A model generated the notes under the pieces. The model was not told where the DNA came from, did no database searches, and worked only from the letters and a program-made list of their open reading frames with translations. A stretch of 64,000 nt of DNA from Capitella teleta (taxonomy: Eukaryota; Annelida; Polychaeta; Capitellidae): NCBI GenBank assembly GCA_000328365.1, contig KB302535.1, forward strand, positions 8,983 through 72,982, given 5' to 3'. A program made the translations under genes and the position numbers. This document shows, piece by piece, positions 37,001 through 47,689 of this stretch; the first letter of the stretch is position 1; each line of letters opens with the position of its first letter.

Positions 37001-40000
37001 TGTTTTGCTGCTTAGAGTAATTGTATATGCATGCTTAGAGTAATTTTATATGCACGCGGAAGTGCGGCAGTTGCTGTGAGGCAGCATTCAGATGTGAGCT
37101 GTAATGGGCCTAACTTTTATAGCATGCATTACCTATTCTTCTAAGGCTGTGACGTAGAACTGTTAGTATCTATTGCACAACTTTGGGAGCCGATGGTGCG
37201 TGGACTGGTTCAATCATATCTTGACATGTTCACTCAAGCATGCACAGCACATAAGCGTTCCATTTCCGTTCCATTGCGTGCTTCGTCACCTTCCAAGTTC
37301 GAACATTTTAGCGGACAAAATGTCAATACAACCCACACATTATTCGATGATCATTAATAACCCCATCGCCATTTGTGGGATGTTTGTTGGTGAGTTTATG
37401 ACACCCGCATTAGGCAATATACAGTTATTGTTCATAATATAACAACAGACCTATGGTTGCAAGGGCTTTTGACCCCTCTTGAATGGTTATCATGCCAATC
37501 AATTATTTAGTGGGTTTCATTGTTTCACAATGGAGTCTATAATGTCTATATAACCCCGATCACTTACATCTCATTGTTGGTAATAACTCGGGGTTAACAT
37601 TGGTTCATAGATTGCAGGATTGCAGAGGTTTCTGGGTATTCATGAATTCAGTAAACTCTGGTGACGTCTCGTAACTCACCGGTTGTAATTGTCCTTTCAG
37701 ATGTTTTATTCAGCACAGTGACAGCATGACATGTTGTGAAATATGCCCCCACTACAGTCAAACTCGTATTGGTAGAGTTGGGTTGATTTACCTGGCCATA
37801 CCTTAATATATATGCATGGAGAGCTCTCCCAGTTATACCACGTGTGCTTACACCACAGCCTCTGTCCCAATTTGTCATGAGGCTCAAAAGAAAGGACATC
37901 TCGAGTCGTGGCCGTGCTATGCAATCAAGGAACGTGGCATCTCATGAGGAGTTTCCCCGAGTTTTCATTCTCGTCTACATGTACCCTCAGCCCCTATCGA
38001 CAGCATAACAATGCACAAAGTGGATCATAATAATTGTGGGGGCGTTTCAGCAATGGTGTTGTTGACTATATTTAGCCTTTGTAAGGTGTTGAAAGGCGAA
38101 TAGTGCTTATCTGGATTAGATGCTTGCGCGCACAAACAGAAACGTCAATTAAATCGACTTTCACTTTCAATCAATCTACTTGAATCAAGTCAATCAAATA
38201 CAAATATATACATCGTTCTTACTCTCATATTGGGTGCAACCGATGTCCAAGATGTAGTTGTTTTATGATACTTTTATCCTCATGTCCACCAAAAGAGTCT
38301 CAATTGCACGAGATTTGGACTCTTTCTTATGAAATTATAATTCCATAAGAAATAAGAATAATCCCTTCAGAATAATCATAATTGGCGTGCTGATGCAGCT
38401 AGGCAACAGGTGGGAAGTCATTATCATCAATTATCACTAGGTGATACGATTATAATCTCGTGCTGCTGTAGTGACGCAGGCCGCTAATATTAGGGCTTGG
38501 ACTGTAGGCCACCCAACTATGTATGGCTAAAATTTGAGACACAACATATAGGTTAACAGTTTACCTGTGAATAAGCCAGTTTCCAATTAGCTCTGTACGT
38601 TAGCAGGCCTCGAAATATACGGCGATTAAAAATTATCTCGGTGAGTAAAAATATCATGAATGGTCGCCAGGATGGCGAGTAAAAATTTAGCGCTTCAAGG
38701 AAAACATAAATGGCAGAATTCTTTTCGCTTAATTCCCACTTAGAGAGCTGAACCTTGAGAGCCCACGCAGGCGCCTGATATCATGCGGATAAGTTTTGGG
38801 TAATTGACGTCAGATTGCCGCGCTAGAGTTGTTTCATTGCATTAGAATCTGTTCAAAGTCGCGCCCGATCTCTGGTATGCTATAGTTAGTGTGAATACAT
38901 ATCAATACTAGCAGTGGTTGATGACTATAATCATGAATCGTTGCTTCCATCGTCCATTCACCGATATTTGTCGGAGGTTGACTTCCACACATGTAGCCCC
39001 CAAGTGCAAGTTGATGCCCTTTAGTTGATAAACACCGGAGTAGAACATCCGTTCACCTCAAATCGTACAGATTCTTATGGTTTATCTTTACCAATAATAC
39101 TGGTTACCATCATCGATGCATATCATCATAGCCATGTCATAATTATATTTCGATTGTTGGATTCAAATTTTACCCTATTTGCCGATCGGAATGGCAGACC
39201 CCAAAACACAAAGAATGGGTGAAATAGCAGAAACAGTAGAAACGGCTGGGTGTGGTTTGCAAGACGAGTAACATGTATCGTCGTTTACTTCTGGTGTAAA
39301 CATCACCCCACCTAGCTCGCGTGTCTATTAATTACTCTGTGTCCTTTGAGTAGCTTGGGTGTTTTACAACATGGATTCATTGACCTCGATTCAATTTCGA
39401 TTAGGTCAGACATTTGTCAGACAAAGACGAACCTCTTCTGAACTATTGTAGGCCTACACGTGAAATGGTCGTCGTAATTCACGCATCTTCTGACCGTTAA
39501 TCCTCGTGACGTAGTATTGCTTAATTAAATGCAAGTTGTCTATAGGGTTACAGAGTAGCTAGATCCCTACCTAGATCCCTACGCATGCTCTGTGATGCAT
39601 GCGCCTGATCGCATCAAATTCACTGACAGACAATACATACTTATATGTATACACGTCACAGTGAATAGTAGTCCTAATTATTCGTATTTGAGGTTCACAG
39701 AAGGCTATGGCATTACGCCTCCTTTCTTTCATGTAAAACCTCAAGGGAATAATAATATGAGCGGTTATTTGGTTCACATGTAACCCATTATAAACCTCAA
39801 ATCCTATCATAATACACAGCAAAAAATCACACACAGTCCACGTGCCAGAGTAGCAAACAATATGAAAAGCACACAAAGGGATAATAAACTAACACTCGCG
39901 AAAGTGGGATCGATGCATGTTATTACTACATACTCGGAAAATTACAGAGCTGGTGTAGCACCTCTGATGCAAGCGATAGGACCCCAAGAAACACTCGGTC

Positions 40001-41300
40001 CATCTTGTTGTATACGCAGTGCAGTCACTTGTCCGGGTACAAATATGCGTGGCCTAGTTCGACCACAGAGAACATGATTGAGTTTTACGGCCCACCCAAC
40101 CCTTGGTTCAATAGCTGAGGATTGCAAGGGTGACACGGACTGACACAGGCGAAAGAACAGAAGCCCAGGACCGGGGTTTATCTCTCCTTTAATTGCCTTG
40201 CATACAACCATAGACAGCGGCCATGGAATATGAATACTATTCACGAACGTGTGTACATGACAAAAAATGCGAGGAATTAAGGAATTATAAATAGCGCCTG
40301 TACCACTAATGGAATTAGAAACGCATTTAAGCCGGAGTAATAAAAAAACATAATTGGACATAATAATAACATGGGTTATTCGATAATCACCCGGTATATA
40401 ATTTTACAAAACAGTAAAAATAATCAAATATGAATAAAATGCAAATGACTTTTGTTTTTATATTTGATCAGTGGAAGCAGTCCCCTCCCCTATCATGTTG
40501 AGGAGTTCAGAAAACCAATAAATCATCAATCTCCTTGAAGTGTACACCCCGTGAATCATACCTTTATAATGCATTCTTTACTTACCACGCTACAAGATAG
40601 GTAATACTGGATCGGTCGACTTTTTTTTTTGTCGTTCGTGATTAGCAGAGAAGAAGAAAAAAAAAACACACAAACATACAAGAGAAGATCTATTTATTAT
40701 TAATACGTTGAAGGCTGGCAAGTTCTATAAAAAAATGAAACCTCTATTTGATCATGACCTTGCAAATAAACGAGTAGGTTGTGCATATTATACCGGCATT
40801 TAGTAATGATTGGCGTGTTTAGGCATGGCGAAACGAAGGTTTTAGTGTTGAGGATGATTCAACGAGGACCTACACGTGGCAGAGAAACCCACTAAACCCT
40901 TAAGGATGACCTGCCCAATAGTTCATTTCATGCTAAATGACGTATGCATTGGAATGAGGATGCATAGGCTGAAACGAACGACGAGATGAATGACCAGGGT
41001 CATATATATATTGTCAGCTGATACCATGATGTAGTTGATAGAATAATGGGTATTCCTTCACAGTTCATATTATTATTACGAATACATGAGATATATGTGA
41101 GCGTCCACGGCAAAACCGGTCATAGTGGAGTCTGTTAGCTCGGAAAATGTGGCGAACCCTGCAAAAAGATGATGAAGCTACCAAAATTTCAGAAAAACTA
41201 CTAATATGTATTATGATTAAATTTTTTGTTGTTGTGTGTTAAACGAGATCGATTATAATGATTTATCGATCATTTACTTGCAATATTTACCGAAGCGTAT
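34040..41300. other. Long spacer without a recognised gene
   Basis: AT-rich sequence with a (TG)n/T run near 34685-34730 and scattered A/T tracts. A possible sirtuin-like relic (35740-35964) and a SINE fragment (40080-40225) are the only items noted. Open frames are short and without motifs. Confidence 0.5.
40080..40225 (-). repeat. SINE 3' fragment
   Basis: Read on the minus strand, CCGGTCCTGGGCTTCTGTTC and GGGTTGGGTGGGCCGTAAAAC match the 3' part of the SINE family. The copy is diverged and lacks the tRNA head. Confidence 0.75.
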
Positions 41301-41316
41301 AATTTCGAGATTATTG

Positions 41317-41438
41317 TGACGTCATTGAGCGTTTCGACCAATCATGAAGCCCCATTCGCCACGTGCGTGTAAACATGTTTCGATATCTAACATTCGTCTG
41401 TCATTCACGTTACTTGGCCGTCTATTTGCATGAATATG
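41317..41438 (+). promoter_or_regulatory. Candidate promoter and minimal first exon
   Basis: A CRE palindrome TGACGTCA (41317-41324), a CCAAT box (41338-41342), an octamer-like ATTTGCAT (41424-41431) and an ATG-AAT-ATG run at 41430-41438 precede a strong donor GTAAGT at 41439. This could be a first exon encoding Met-Asn-Met in phase 0. It is the nearest such candidate upstream of the peptide exon at 45017. All evidence is short motifs. Confidence 0.3.
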
Positions 41439-42010
41439 GTAAGTTAGACATCCCTTCAATTTTATTTGGTTTAAAACGAAATATGTGATTGATGGAGCAC
41501 GCTTTTAAATCAGTTGAATCATTAAGAAAAAACCCAAATACGGGTACATGTATTAACTCAATTATTTGTGACAGTCATGAGCTGCATGACTACGACACTC
41601 GAATATCAATCATTATGATTATCGGTATTACTGGATATGTCATTACTATTATTCAGCATGCAGCGTCTGCTCTCTGCTGTATATTCAAGTAAATATTTAA
41701 CAAATAAAAAGCAAAACCCATACCAATTAAAGAACAAAATAACTGAGAAACTAACGTAGTAATTATTTTTATTCAGAGTCCAATCATCATTAACAGTTTC
41801 TCATGGAATGACACTATCAAATAACACACAAAGTGAATAGCAAATTGTCAAAATTAAATCCTGTTTAATATAACTGATGAAAATAATTGAGTAATTCACT
41901 GAAATAAAATGTTGACAGAAAATATATTTTACCGTAAAGTGAGTATTGTTTAGTTTAGTTTTTCTGGGCTGCAACGCAGCACAACGGGAAGCAAACCTCA
42001 AGGAAACATN

Positions 42011-43003
42011 NNNNNNNNNNNNNNNNNNNNNNNNNNNNNNNNNNNNNNNNNNNNNNNNNNNNNNNNNNNNNNNNNNNNNNNNNNNNNNNNNNNNNNNNNN
42101 NNNNNNNNNNNNNNNNNNNNNNNNNNNNNNNNNNNNNNNNNNNNNNNNNNNNNNNNNNNNNNNNNNNNNNNNNNNNNNNNNNNNNNNNNNNNNNNNNNNN
42201 NNNNNNNNNNNNNNNNNNNNNNNNNNNNNNNNNNNNNNNNNNNNNNNNNNNNNNNNNNNNNNNNNNNNNNNNNNNNNNNNNNNNNNNNNNNNNNNNNNNN
42301 NNNNNNNNNNNNNNNNNNNNNNNNNNNNNNNNNNNNNNNNNNNNNNNNNNNNNNNNNNNNNNNNNNNNNNNNNNNNNNNNNNNNNNNNNNNNNNNNNNNN
42401 NNNNNNNNNNNNNNNNNNNNNNNNNNNNNNNNNNNNNNNNNNNNNNNNNNNNNNNNNNNNNNNNNNNNNNNNNNNNNNNNNNNNNNNNNNNNNNNNNNNN
42501 NNNNNNNNNNNNNNNNNNNNNNNNNNNNNNNNNNNNNNNNNNNNNNNNNNNNNNNNNNNNNNNNNNNNNNNNNNNNNNNNNNNNNNNNNNNNNNNNNNNN
42601 NNNNNNNNNNNNNNNNNNNNNNNNNNNNNNNNNNNNNNNNNNNNNNNNNNNNNNNNNNNNNNNNNNNNNNNNNNNNNNNNNNNNNNNNNNNNNNNNNNNN
42701 NNNNNNNNNNNNNNNNNNNNNNNNNNNNNNNNNNNNNNNNNNNNNNNNNNNNNNNNNNNNNNNNNNNNNNNNNNNNNNNNNNNNNNNNNNNNNNNNNNNN
42801 NNNNNNNNNNNNNNNNNNNNNNNNNNNNNNNNNNNNNNNNNNNNNNNNNNNNNNNNNNNNNNNNNNNNNNNNNNNNNNNNNNNNNNNNNNNNNNNNNNNN
42901 NNNNNNNNNNNNNNNNNNNNNNNNNNNNNNNNNNNNNNNNNNNNNNNNNNNNNNNNNNNNNNNNNNNNNNNNNNNNNNNNNNNNNNNNNNNNNNNNNNNN
43001 NNN
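42011..43003. other. Assembly gap (993 N)
   Basis: Unknown bases; the flanking sequence is AT-rich, with trinucleotide repeats on the right. Exons could be hidden here. Confidence 1.
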
Positions 43004-43084
43004 TTTTCATTATTATTACTACTATTAAAAAGCTTATTATATTAATTATTACGGTAATGAATTAATGACTATTATAATTATTAC

Positions 43085-43117
43085 TCGAGCAACACATAAT
43101 TATTAATGTGACTATTA

Positions 43118-43149
<32 letters not shown>

Positions 43150-43175
43150 AATTATAATAATATTATTAAATATTA
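43085..43175 (+). repeat. ATT/TAA-rich microsatellite
   Basis: Imperfect runs of ATT and AAT units follow the gap and may have caused it. Confidence 0.8.
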
Positions 43176-43772
43176 TCATTTTTAGTTGTAGTAGTAATAG
43201 TAGTTAATTATGACCGGCGCCAGTACGTGGCAATCAACCCACAGATGTGCATTTTACTCTAACTCTTACTGGGATGCTTATATGTACAATTCTTTTCTCC
43301 AGTTGCAGTTGCCAGCACTTCTGAAATGGTCCTGGCAGCCAGCTATTCACACCTGAAGAGATGGCCAACATGAAAATGGACATGGCTGCCTATCCATATT
43401 GTGAATTAGCTATTCCTAGTGATTTTTTTCAACCTAAGTCTACAACCAGGTGAACAGAATGTGATGCACCTCCGACTGGAATCAAGGTGTTTGACATGAC
43501 GTGCAGTTCGAAGCTGATGCGCCAGAAGAAGAGAGAGCATCCACGAACTATCAACATGCATCTCGGCCTTCAAGTTTATTTATGGGTATGTATTGAGTGT
43601 GCTGTTGGCCCTACTAGTGACGAGGATACAGGCCCGCCTTCACCCCTATCCCCTAATTAAGCCATCTGTAAAAAGGATGAATCGAGCTTATAGAAATTCT
43701 TATACTAATAGTGATATTTAATTGTTATTAGCTTACATACATATTCATTACATTATGCTCTCTTTTTTTCAG

Positions 43773-43893
43773 TTCCGATGCTAGGTCTGACAGTGACGAG
43801 AACGATAATGGCACGCCTCCTCCTTTTCCTCCTCCACCTCCACCTCCACCCCTACCTCCACCTCCACCTCTACCCCAGGAGAATCAAATTTAA
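43773..43893 (+). CDS. Possible terminal exon, acidic then proline-rich
   Basis: A pyrimidine-rich acceptor (ending CAG at 43772) opens a frame encoding SDARSDSDENDNGTPPPF and a run of prolines, stopping at TAA 43891-43893. AATAAA follows at 43920-43925. A possible upstream exon around 43361-43438 encodes MKMDMAAYPYCELAIPSD, but I could not join the phases convincingly. The proline run is a (CCTCCA)n repeat, so the open frame may be fortuitous. Function unknown. Confidence 0.25.
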
Positions 43894-45016
43894 TTGTTCT
43901 TACTGTAGCTTGAATATCAAATAAATTATATATCAGTTCTCTTCGGTTATCTTCAGTTTCGGATTCTGTAATTTTTCATGTTTTTCAGTCGGAAACTGGT
44001 GTCCCTTATAATTATTGTAATACATTGTAACTTTTTTTGCTGAAGCCCAATCTCTATGAAACTTGCATATAATAGGCACCAGGATGAGGAAAACAGGCAT
44101 GTCAAATTTCATCGTGATCTGATACCTGTGGCCTGAAATATGCCTAAATGAATATTAATAACATTAATCTAGACTTTCAATCGCGAATTTCTCAAAATGA
44201 TGGTTTTTGTAGTTTCGGACTTCAAAACGCCATAACTTTGCAACCCCTTGAGATATCTACATGATTTTTGCACCAAAATATCCAGGAAAGTGTCAGCTGT
44301 CCACTGATGCCTCAAACTCAAAAATTTTATCCCGACCCATGTGACCTGTTTTGCCGTGGACGCTCACATATGTGTAATGTGAATGGCCCTCTATTTCTAT
44401 ATCGTAGTGGTTACCCAATTAATATAGGCAGGGGACATGTGCTTGAGTGTTATTCGTGTATTATCATTGTCATATCAATTGTGTCGTTAAGTGTGAGCAT
44501 AAAATATCAGAACAGGATAATTATAATTAAGATACAAGCCGAAATATGAATACGTATTGTGATCAACACATCTCATGATCATCTATTACATCTCATGAAC
44601 ATCTATTATTACACCTATATGCTGTCGCACGGAAAACATAGTTAATTCTAAAAATCTGTGATTCGTAGCCATAATATTTTCCAACTAGGCGGGTCAATTA
44701 AAATAAAGTAACTTTGTTTTCATACTATCAGATATAAAGTCGATATAAAATCACGAAAAGGATTTTGGGATGAATAGACATCCTTTTCAAAACGACCCGA
44801 GAGGATTTCGGTAACGTGCAGGTTTGAGAGGATAACAGTACTCAGCTCTTAGTTATATTAGCCGTAAGGTTTTATCCCAAATGCCAACTTGTTTTCAAAC
44901 TCCATCTTCAAGATAAGTCGTCGCTGCCTAATCGAGTCACAAAAGACTCCCCACACGCGTGTGCTACCTAAACCAATAAGATGTTATGAATCTTTTTTTC
45001 TGTTGTCCCATTGCAG

Positions 45017-45334
45017 TTGTGGTCAAGCGCTTCTTCGAGAACCTTCTGCCTCACAACATTCCTTCTACTGTGTACGGCAGTTTTGATGACGTCAGCTACG
45101 TACGACGCTTCGGATGTTTCCGTGTGCAGTCGGCAAAATTCGCATCTCTCGTGCATTATGGGATGTTTCAAATGTGCTGACTCATTCGGCAGGAAGACCT
45201 ACAACATGGCAGCCTGCTGCGAAGCGTGTTCCTCTTCTCAAGCGCTGCTGATTGATGATGGTCCTGAATTCTGTTCCCAACGATTCTTCAGCGCAAGCCT
45301 CATGGAATACTTCAAGGTGAAGCACAGCCGATGA
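45017..45334 (+). CDS. Secreted eight-cysteine peptide, eclosion-hormone-like (terminal exon)
   Basis: A strong acceptor (TTTTTTTCTGTTGTCCCATT then GCAG, ending 45016) opens a 105-codon frame ending TGA 45332-45334. The N-terminus has a signal-peptide core FCLTTFLLLCTAVLMTSA; the remainder is a short mature chain with eight cysteines spaced C-x8-C-x3-C-x2-C-x13-CC-x2-C-x14-C. Leaving out the first and one of the adjacent pair gives C-x3-C-x2-C-x13-C-x3-C-x14-C, close to the insect eclosion hormone pattern (C-x3-C-x2-C-x12-C-x3-C-x10-C); KCADSFGRKTYNMAACCEAC aligns without gaps except one residue. The frame has no usable upstream ATG, so a first exon in phase 0 must lie upstream. It could instead be an unrelated cysteine-rich secreted protein or toxin-like fold. 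Convergent with the phosphatase gene 510 bp away. Confidence 0.5.
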   Translation: MWSSASSRTFCLTTFLLLCTAVLMTSATYDASDVSVCSRQNSHLSCIMGCFKCADSFGRKTYNMAACCEACSSSQALLIDDGPEFCSQRFFSASLMEYFKVKHSR

Positions 45335-45648
45335 AACAAAGCCGAACCAATCGACAGGACCCAAGCACAGACATGCGATGCATATTTTATTTGGCAATAT
45401 TACAAAGAAAGCCTGTTTCAAATGATGGACATTGTGGATAAGATTCCCACTGTATGATCGGCAAGAAACAACGGCTGATTGGACATTGTCTTCAGTATTT
45501 TTTTAGAAGTTGGCTTAAAATTTTTCTCTTATTTTCGTGCGATTGGATTGATTTTGTTTCTAGATTTATTTTGTATTCATTTCTGTCGTCATCCTGAAGC
45601 AACGATCGAGAAACAACGAAATTTTAGTTTTTAATTAAAATTATACGA

Positions 45649-45654
45649 AATAAA
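45649..45654 (+). terminator. Poly(A) signal for the cysteine-rich peptide gene
   Basis: AATAAA lies 315 nt after the stop codon, on the same strand, in AT-rich sequence. Confidence 0.5.
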
Positions 45655-45843
45655 TTAATGCATTTTAAATTTTTGTTATTTTGTTGGGAACTGCATGTGT
45701 ATTAATATTATTAATATTTTTTGAAGTAATTAAAATTCTCTATTTCACATAACGGAATTAAACAGTTAAGATCACCAAGTGAAAAATGGCATGGCACAAA
45801 CAAAAAGACGGTTGCAATTGTGATGTTCTGTCAGGATATATTC

Positions 45844-47004
45844 TCAGTTTGGTCGGTCAAAGGTGTGAACAAGCTGGAGATCTTCATTAGAATCAGGAGA
45901 GTAGAAATCGACGGTCATTTTCTCTGGGTCGAAATCGAATGTGACAACGCCATAGTATTCTTCAAAGTGGACGAGCTCATAGCCAAGATCTTGGATTGCC
46001 TCTAAGTTATCATTGTCGAATTCATATAGAACACGACCACCGCCTCCGCTAATGACGTAGTCCATCTTGTCACTGAGGCCAGCTTCACTAAACACAAATG
46101 ATAAGCATAGATACATAACTAGTGTACGTTGAAGGTTAGTAGTCACAACTCACGGTTTAACGTGCTGGAGATTGTGATCATGGCCACTGAGAAAGACATC
46201 AACATCATACCGTTCCATGGCCGGTTGGATCAGCCGTCTCAGTGTGGTACTACCAGAATAACGACCGGCCCCATACATCGTATGATGAGCAACGACGATT
46301 TTGTAATCGGCTGTGGATGAGTCCAGGGCTTCCTCGAACCATGCCACTTGGGCCTGGAACAAAAAACAGGGTTATAAAGTGGATAATTGTTGGATGCATG
46401 ACTAACCTCTACATCGTGTTTGTCGTGACGCATCGACTGTGAATCAACGACAAGCCAGTGCACTGAATATCCATCTTTCACGTCAACCCAGTCGTGCCAC
46501 AAATCAGGCAAAATCCATTTGGGTTCAGTGATACCAAAGGTCACCTGCAAATCAGATTATACACGAGAATATGCTTGGTCATTCATGGGTCATTGATACC
46601 TGATGAAGCTCATCAAAGTCATCAGAATGATCGTGGTTTCCAAGAGAGATGTACCAGGGAAGGGAACTCATGACTGGGTACTCCGGTACCCAGTACACGT
46701 CCCTCCAGCTACTGTCGAACCGCTCGGACTCTGGACTGGTAACTCCATAACTGTAGAAATTATCGCCAGTTGAGACGATATACTCTGTCTCTGGGTTATC
46801 TTCAAGATATTTGCCCATTGCTCTGGATACCATTTCTTGCGCTGGGCGGGAAGAGCTAGTCGTCTCCTGACCCCAGTCGCCGATCACAAGAATCTTGTGC
46901 GCAGCTGAGGATTCAATATTTGAATTTCAAGGAAATTGATTCACTGTTAACTTACCGGATAGCTGCAGAAGACCCGCAACCAACAGAGCTAATTGGAACT
47001 TCAT
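45844..47004 (-). CDS. ACP5: Tartrate-resistant acid phosphatase (ACP5-type purple acid phosphatase)
   Basis: A secreted or lysosomal binuclear-metal phosphatase. Five exons (47004-46956, 46904-46600, 46544-46407, 46353-46154, 46087-45844) with introns of 51, 55, 53 and 66 nt encode 311 residues, close to mammalian TRAP (about 325). The start MKFQLALLVAGLLQLS is a signal peptide forming the first exon. All five metal-binding motifs are present: GDWG (25-28), GDNFY (63-67), GNHDH (105-109), VVAHH (184-188) and GHDHN (221-225), so the Fe/metal ligands are intact and activity is expected. A GGGG turn follows, as in family members. The gene has a TATA box at 47050-47056 and sits tail to tail with the cysteine-rich peptide exon. 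Identity at family level is firm; the ACP5 symbol is by resemblance. Confidence 0.95.
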
Positions 47005-47049
47005 TGCTTCCGAGATAGAAATGAATAATTGGACTGAGTTCTGTTCGGA

Positions 47050-47056
47050 TTTTATA
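47050..47056 (-). promoter_or_regulatory. TATA box of the phosphatase gene
   Basis: On the minus strand TATAAAA lies 46 bp upstream of the start codon at 47004. That predicts a transcription start near 47025 and a very short 5' UTR. Confidence 0.6.
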
Positions 47057-47564
47057 CTCAAGAACGGAAAGATAAGGCAACGCCACAAGTGAGCAATGTG
47101 TTTTCCGCCCAACTCCCAAGATACAATCACGCTAGAATACTTAGTAGTCTTGTATGTCACGGCGAAATTTATGAGAGAAAAACACTTGGGGTTTTATCTG
47201 ATATATTATTTACTAGGTCAGATCGAAATCAATAAATTCAATCAACCAGGAATAAATTTAGGATCGTATAAGAATTACCTCGCCCATATTGAAGACACTC
47301 AAACAAATAACTTACCATCGAAACACCTCATTTTCGCGGAATTGATTTTTCGCAGTTCTTCACATGAGAATCATTTCGAGGATTCTTTAGGAGATAAACA
47401 TCAGTGTTTCATGAGACTTCTTTCTTTGAGCTGCCAAATCACGAATTGCATACAATACAAGTATAAGTATTGTCAAAATAATATATTAATTTCTGAATGC
47501 GATCACCGGATAGCATAACCAGAGACCCTTCAATGAATCATAGGATCTCTAGGCGTGGCATATG

Positions 47565-47682
47565 ATGGGGCTTTACGGTTCCACCCAACCCATTCGGGTG
47601 ATAAGAGAGCCAGAACAGAAACCCTCTTATCAATAAATCACAAGGTTTTTTAAAATCCTGCATAAACACCATACATGGCAAT
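47565..47682 (-). repeat. SINE 3' fragment
   Basis: The minus strand carries the SINE 3' region (GGTTGGGTGGAACCGTAAAG, TTTATTGATAAGAGGG). The tRNA head is missing. Confidence 0.8.
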
Positions 47683-47689
47683 GACCCAA

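Noticed and set aside
41946-43028. Long frames across the N run
   Set aside because: They are artefacts of unknown bases in the assembly gap.
47096-47518. 140-codon open frame on the plus strand
   Set aside because: It overlaps the promoter of the phosphatase gene on the other strand, is AT-driven in composition, and shows no motif, signal or splice context.
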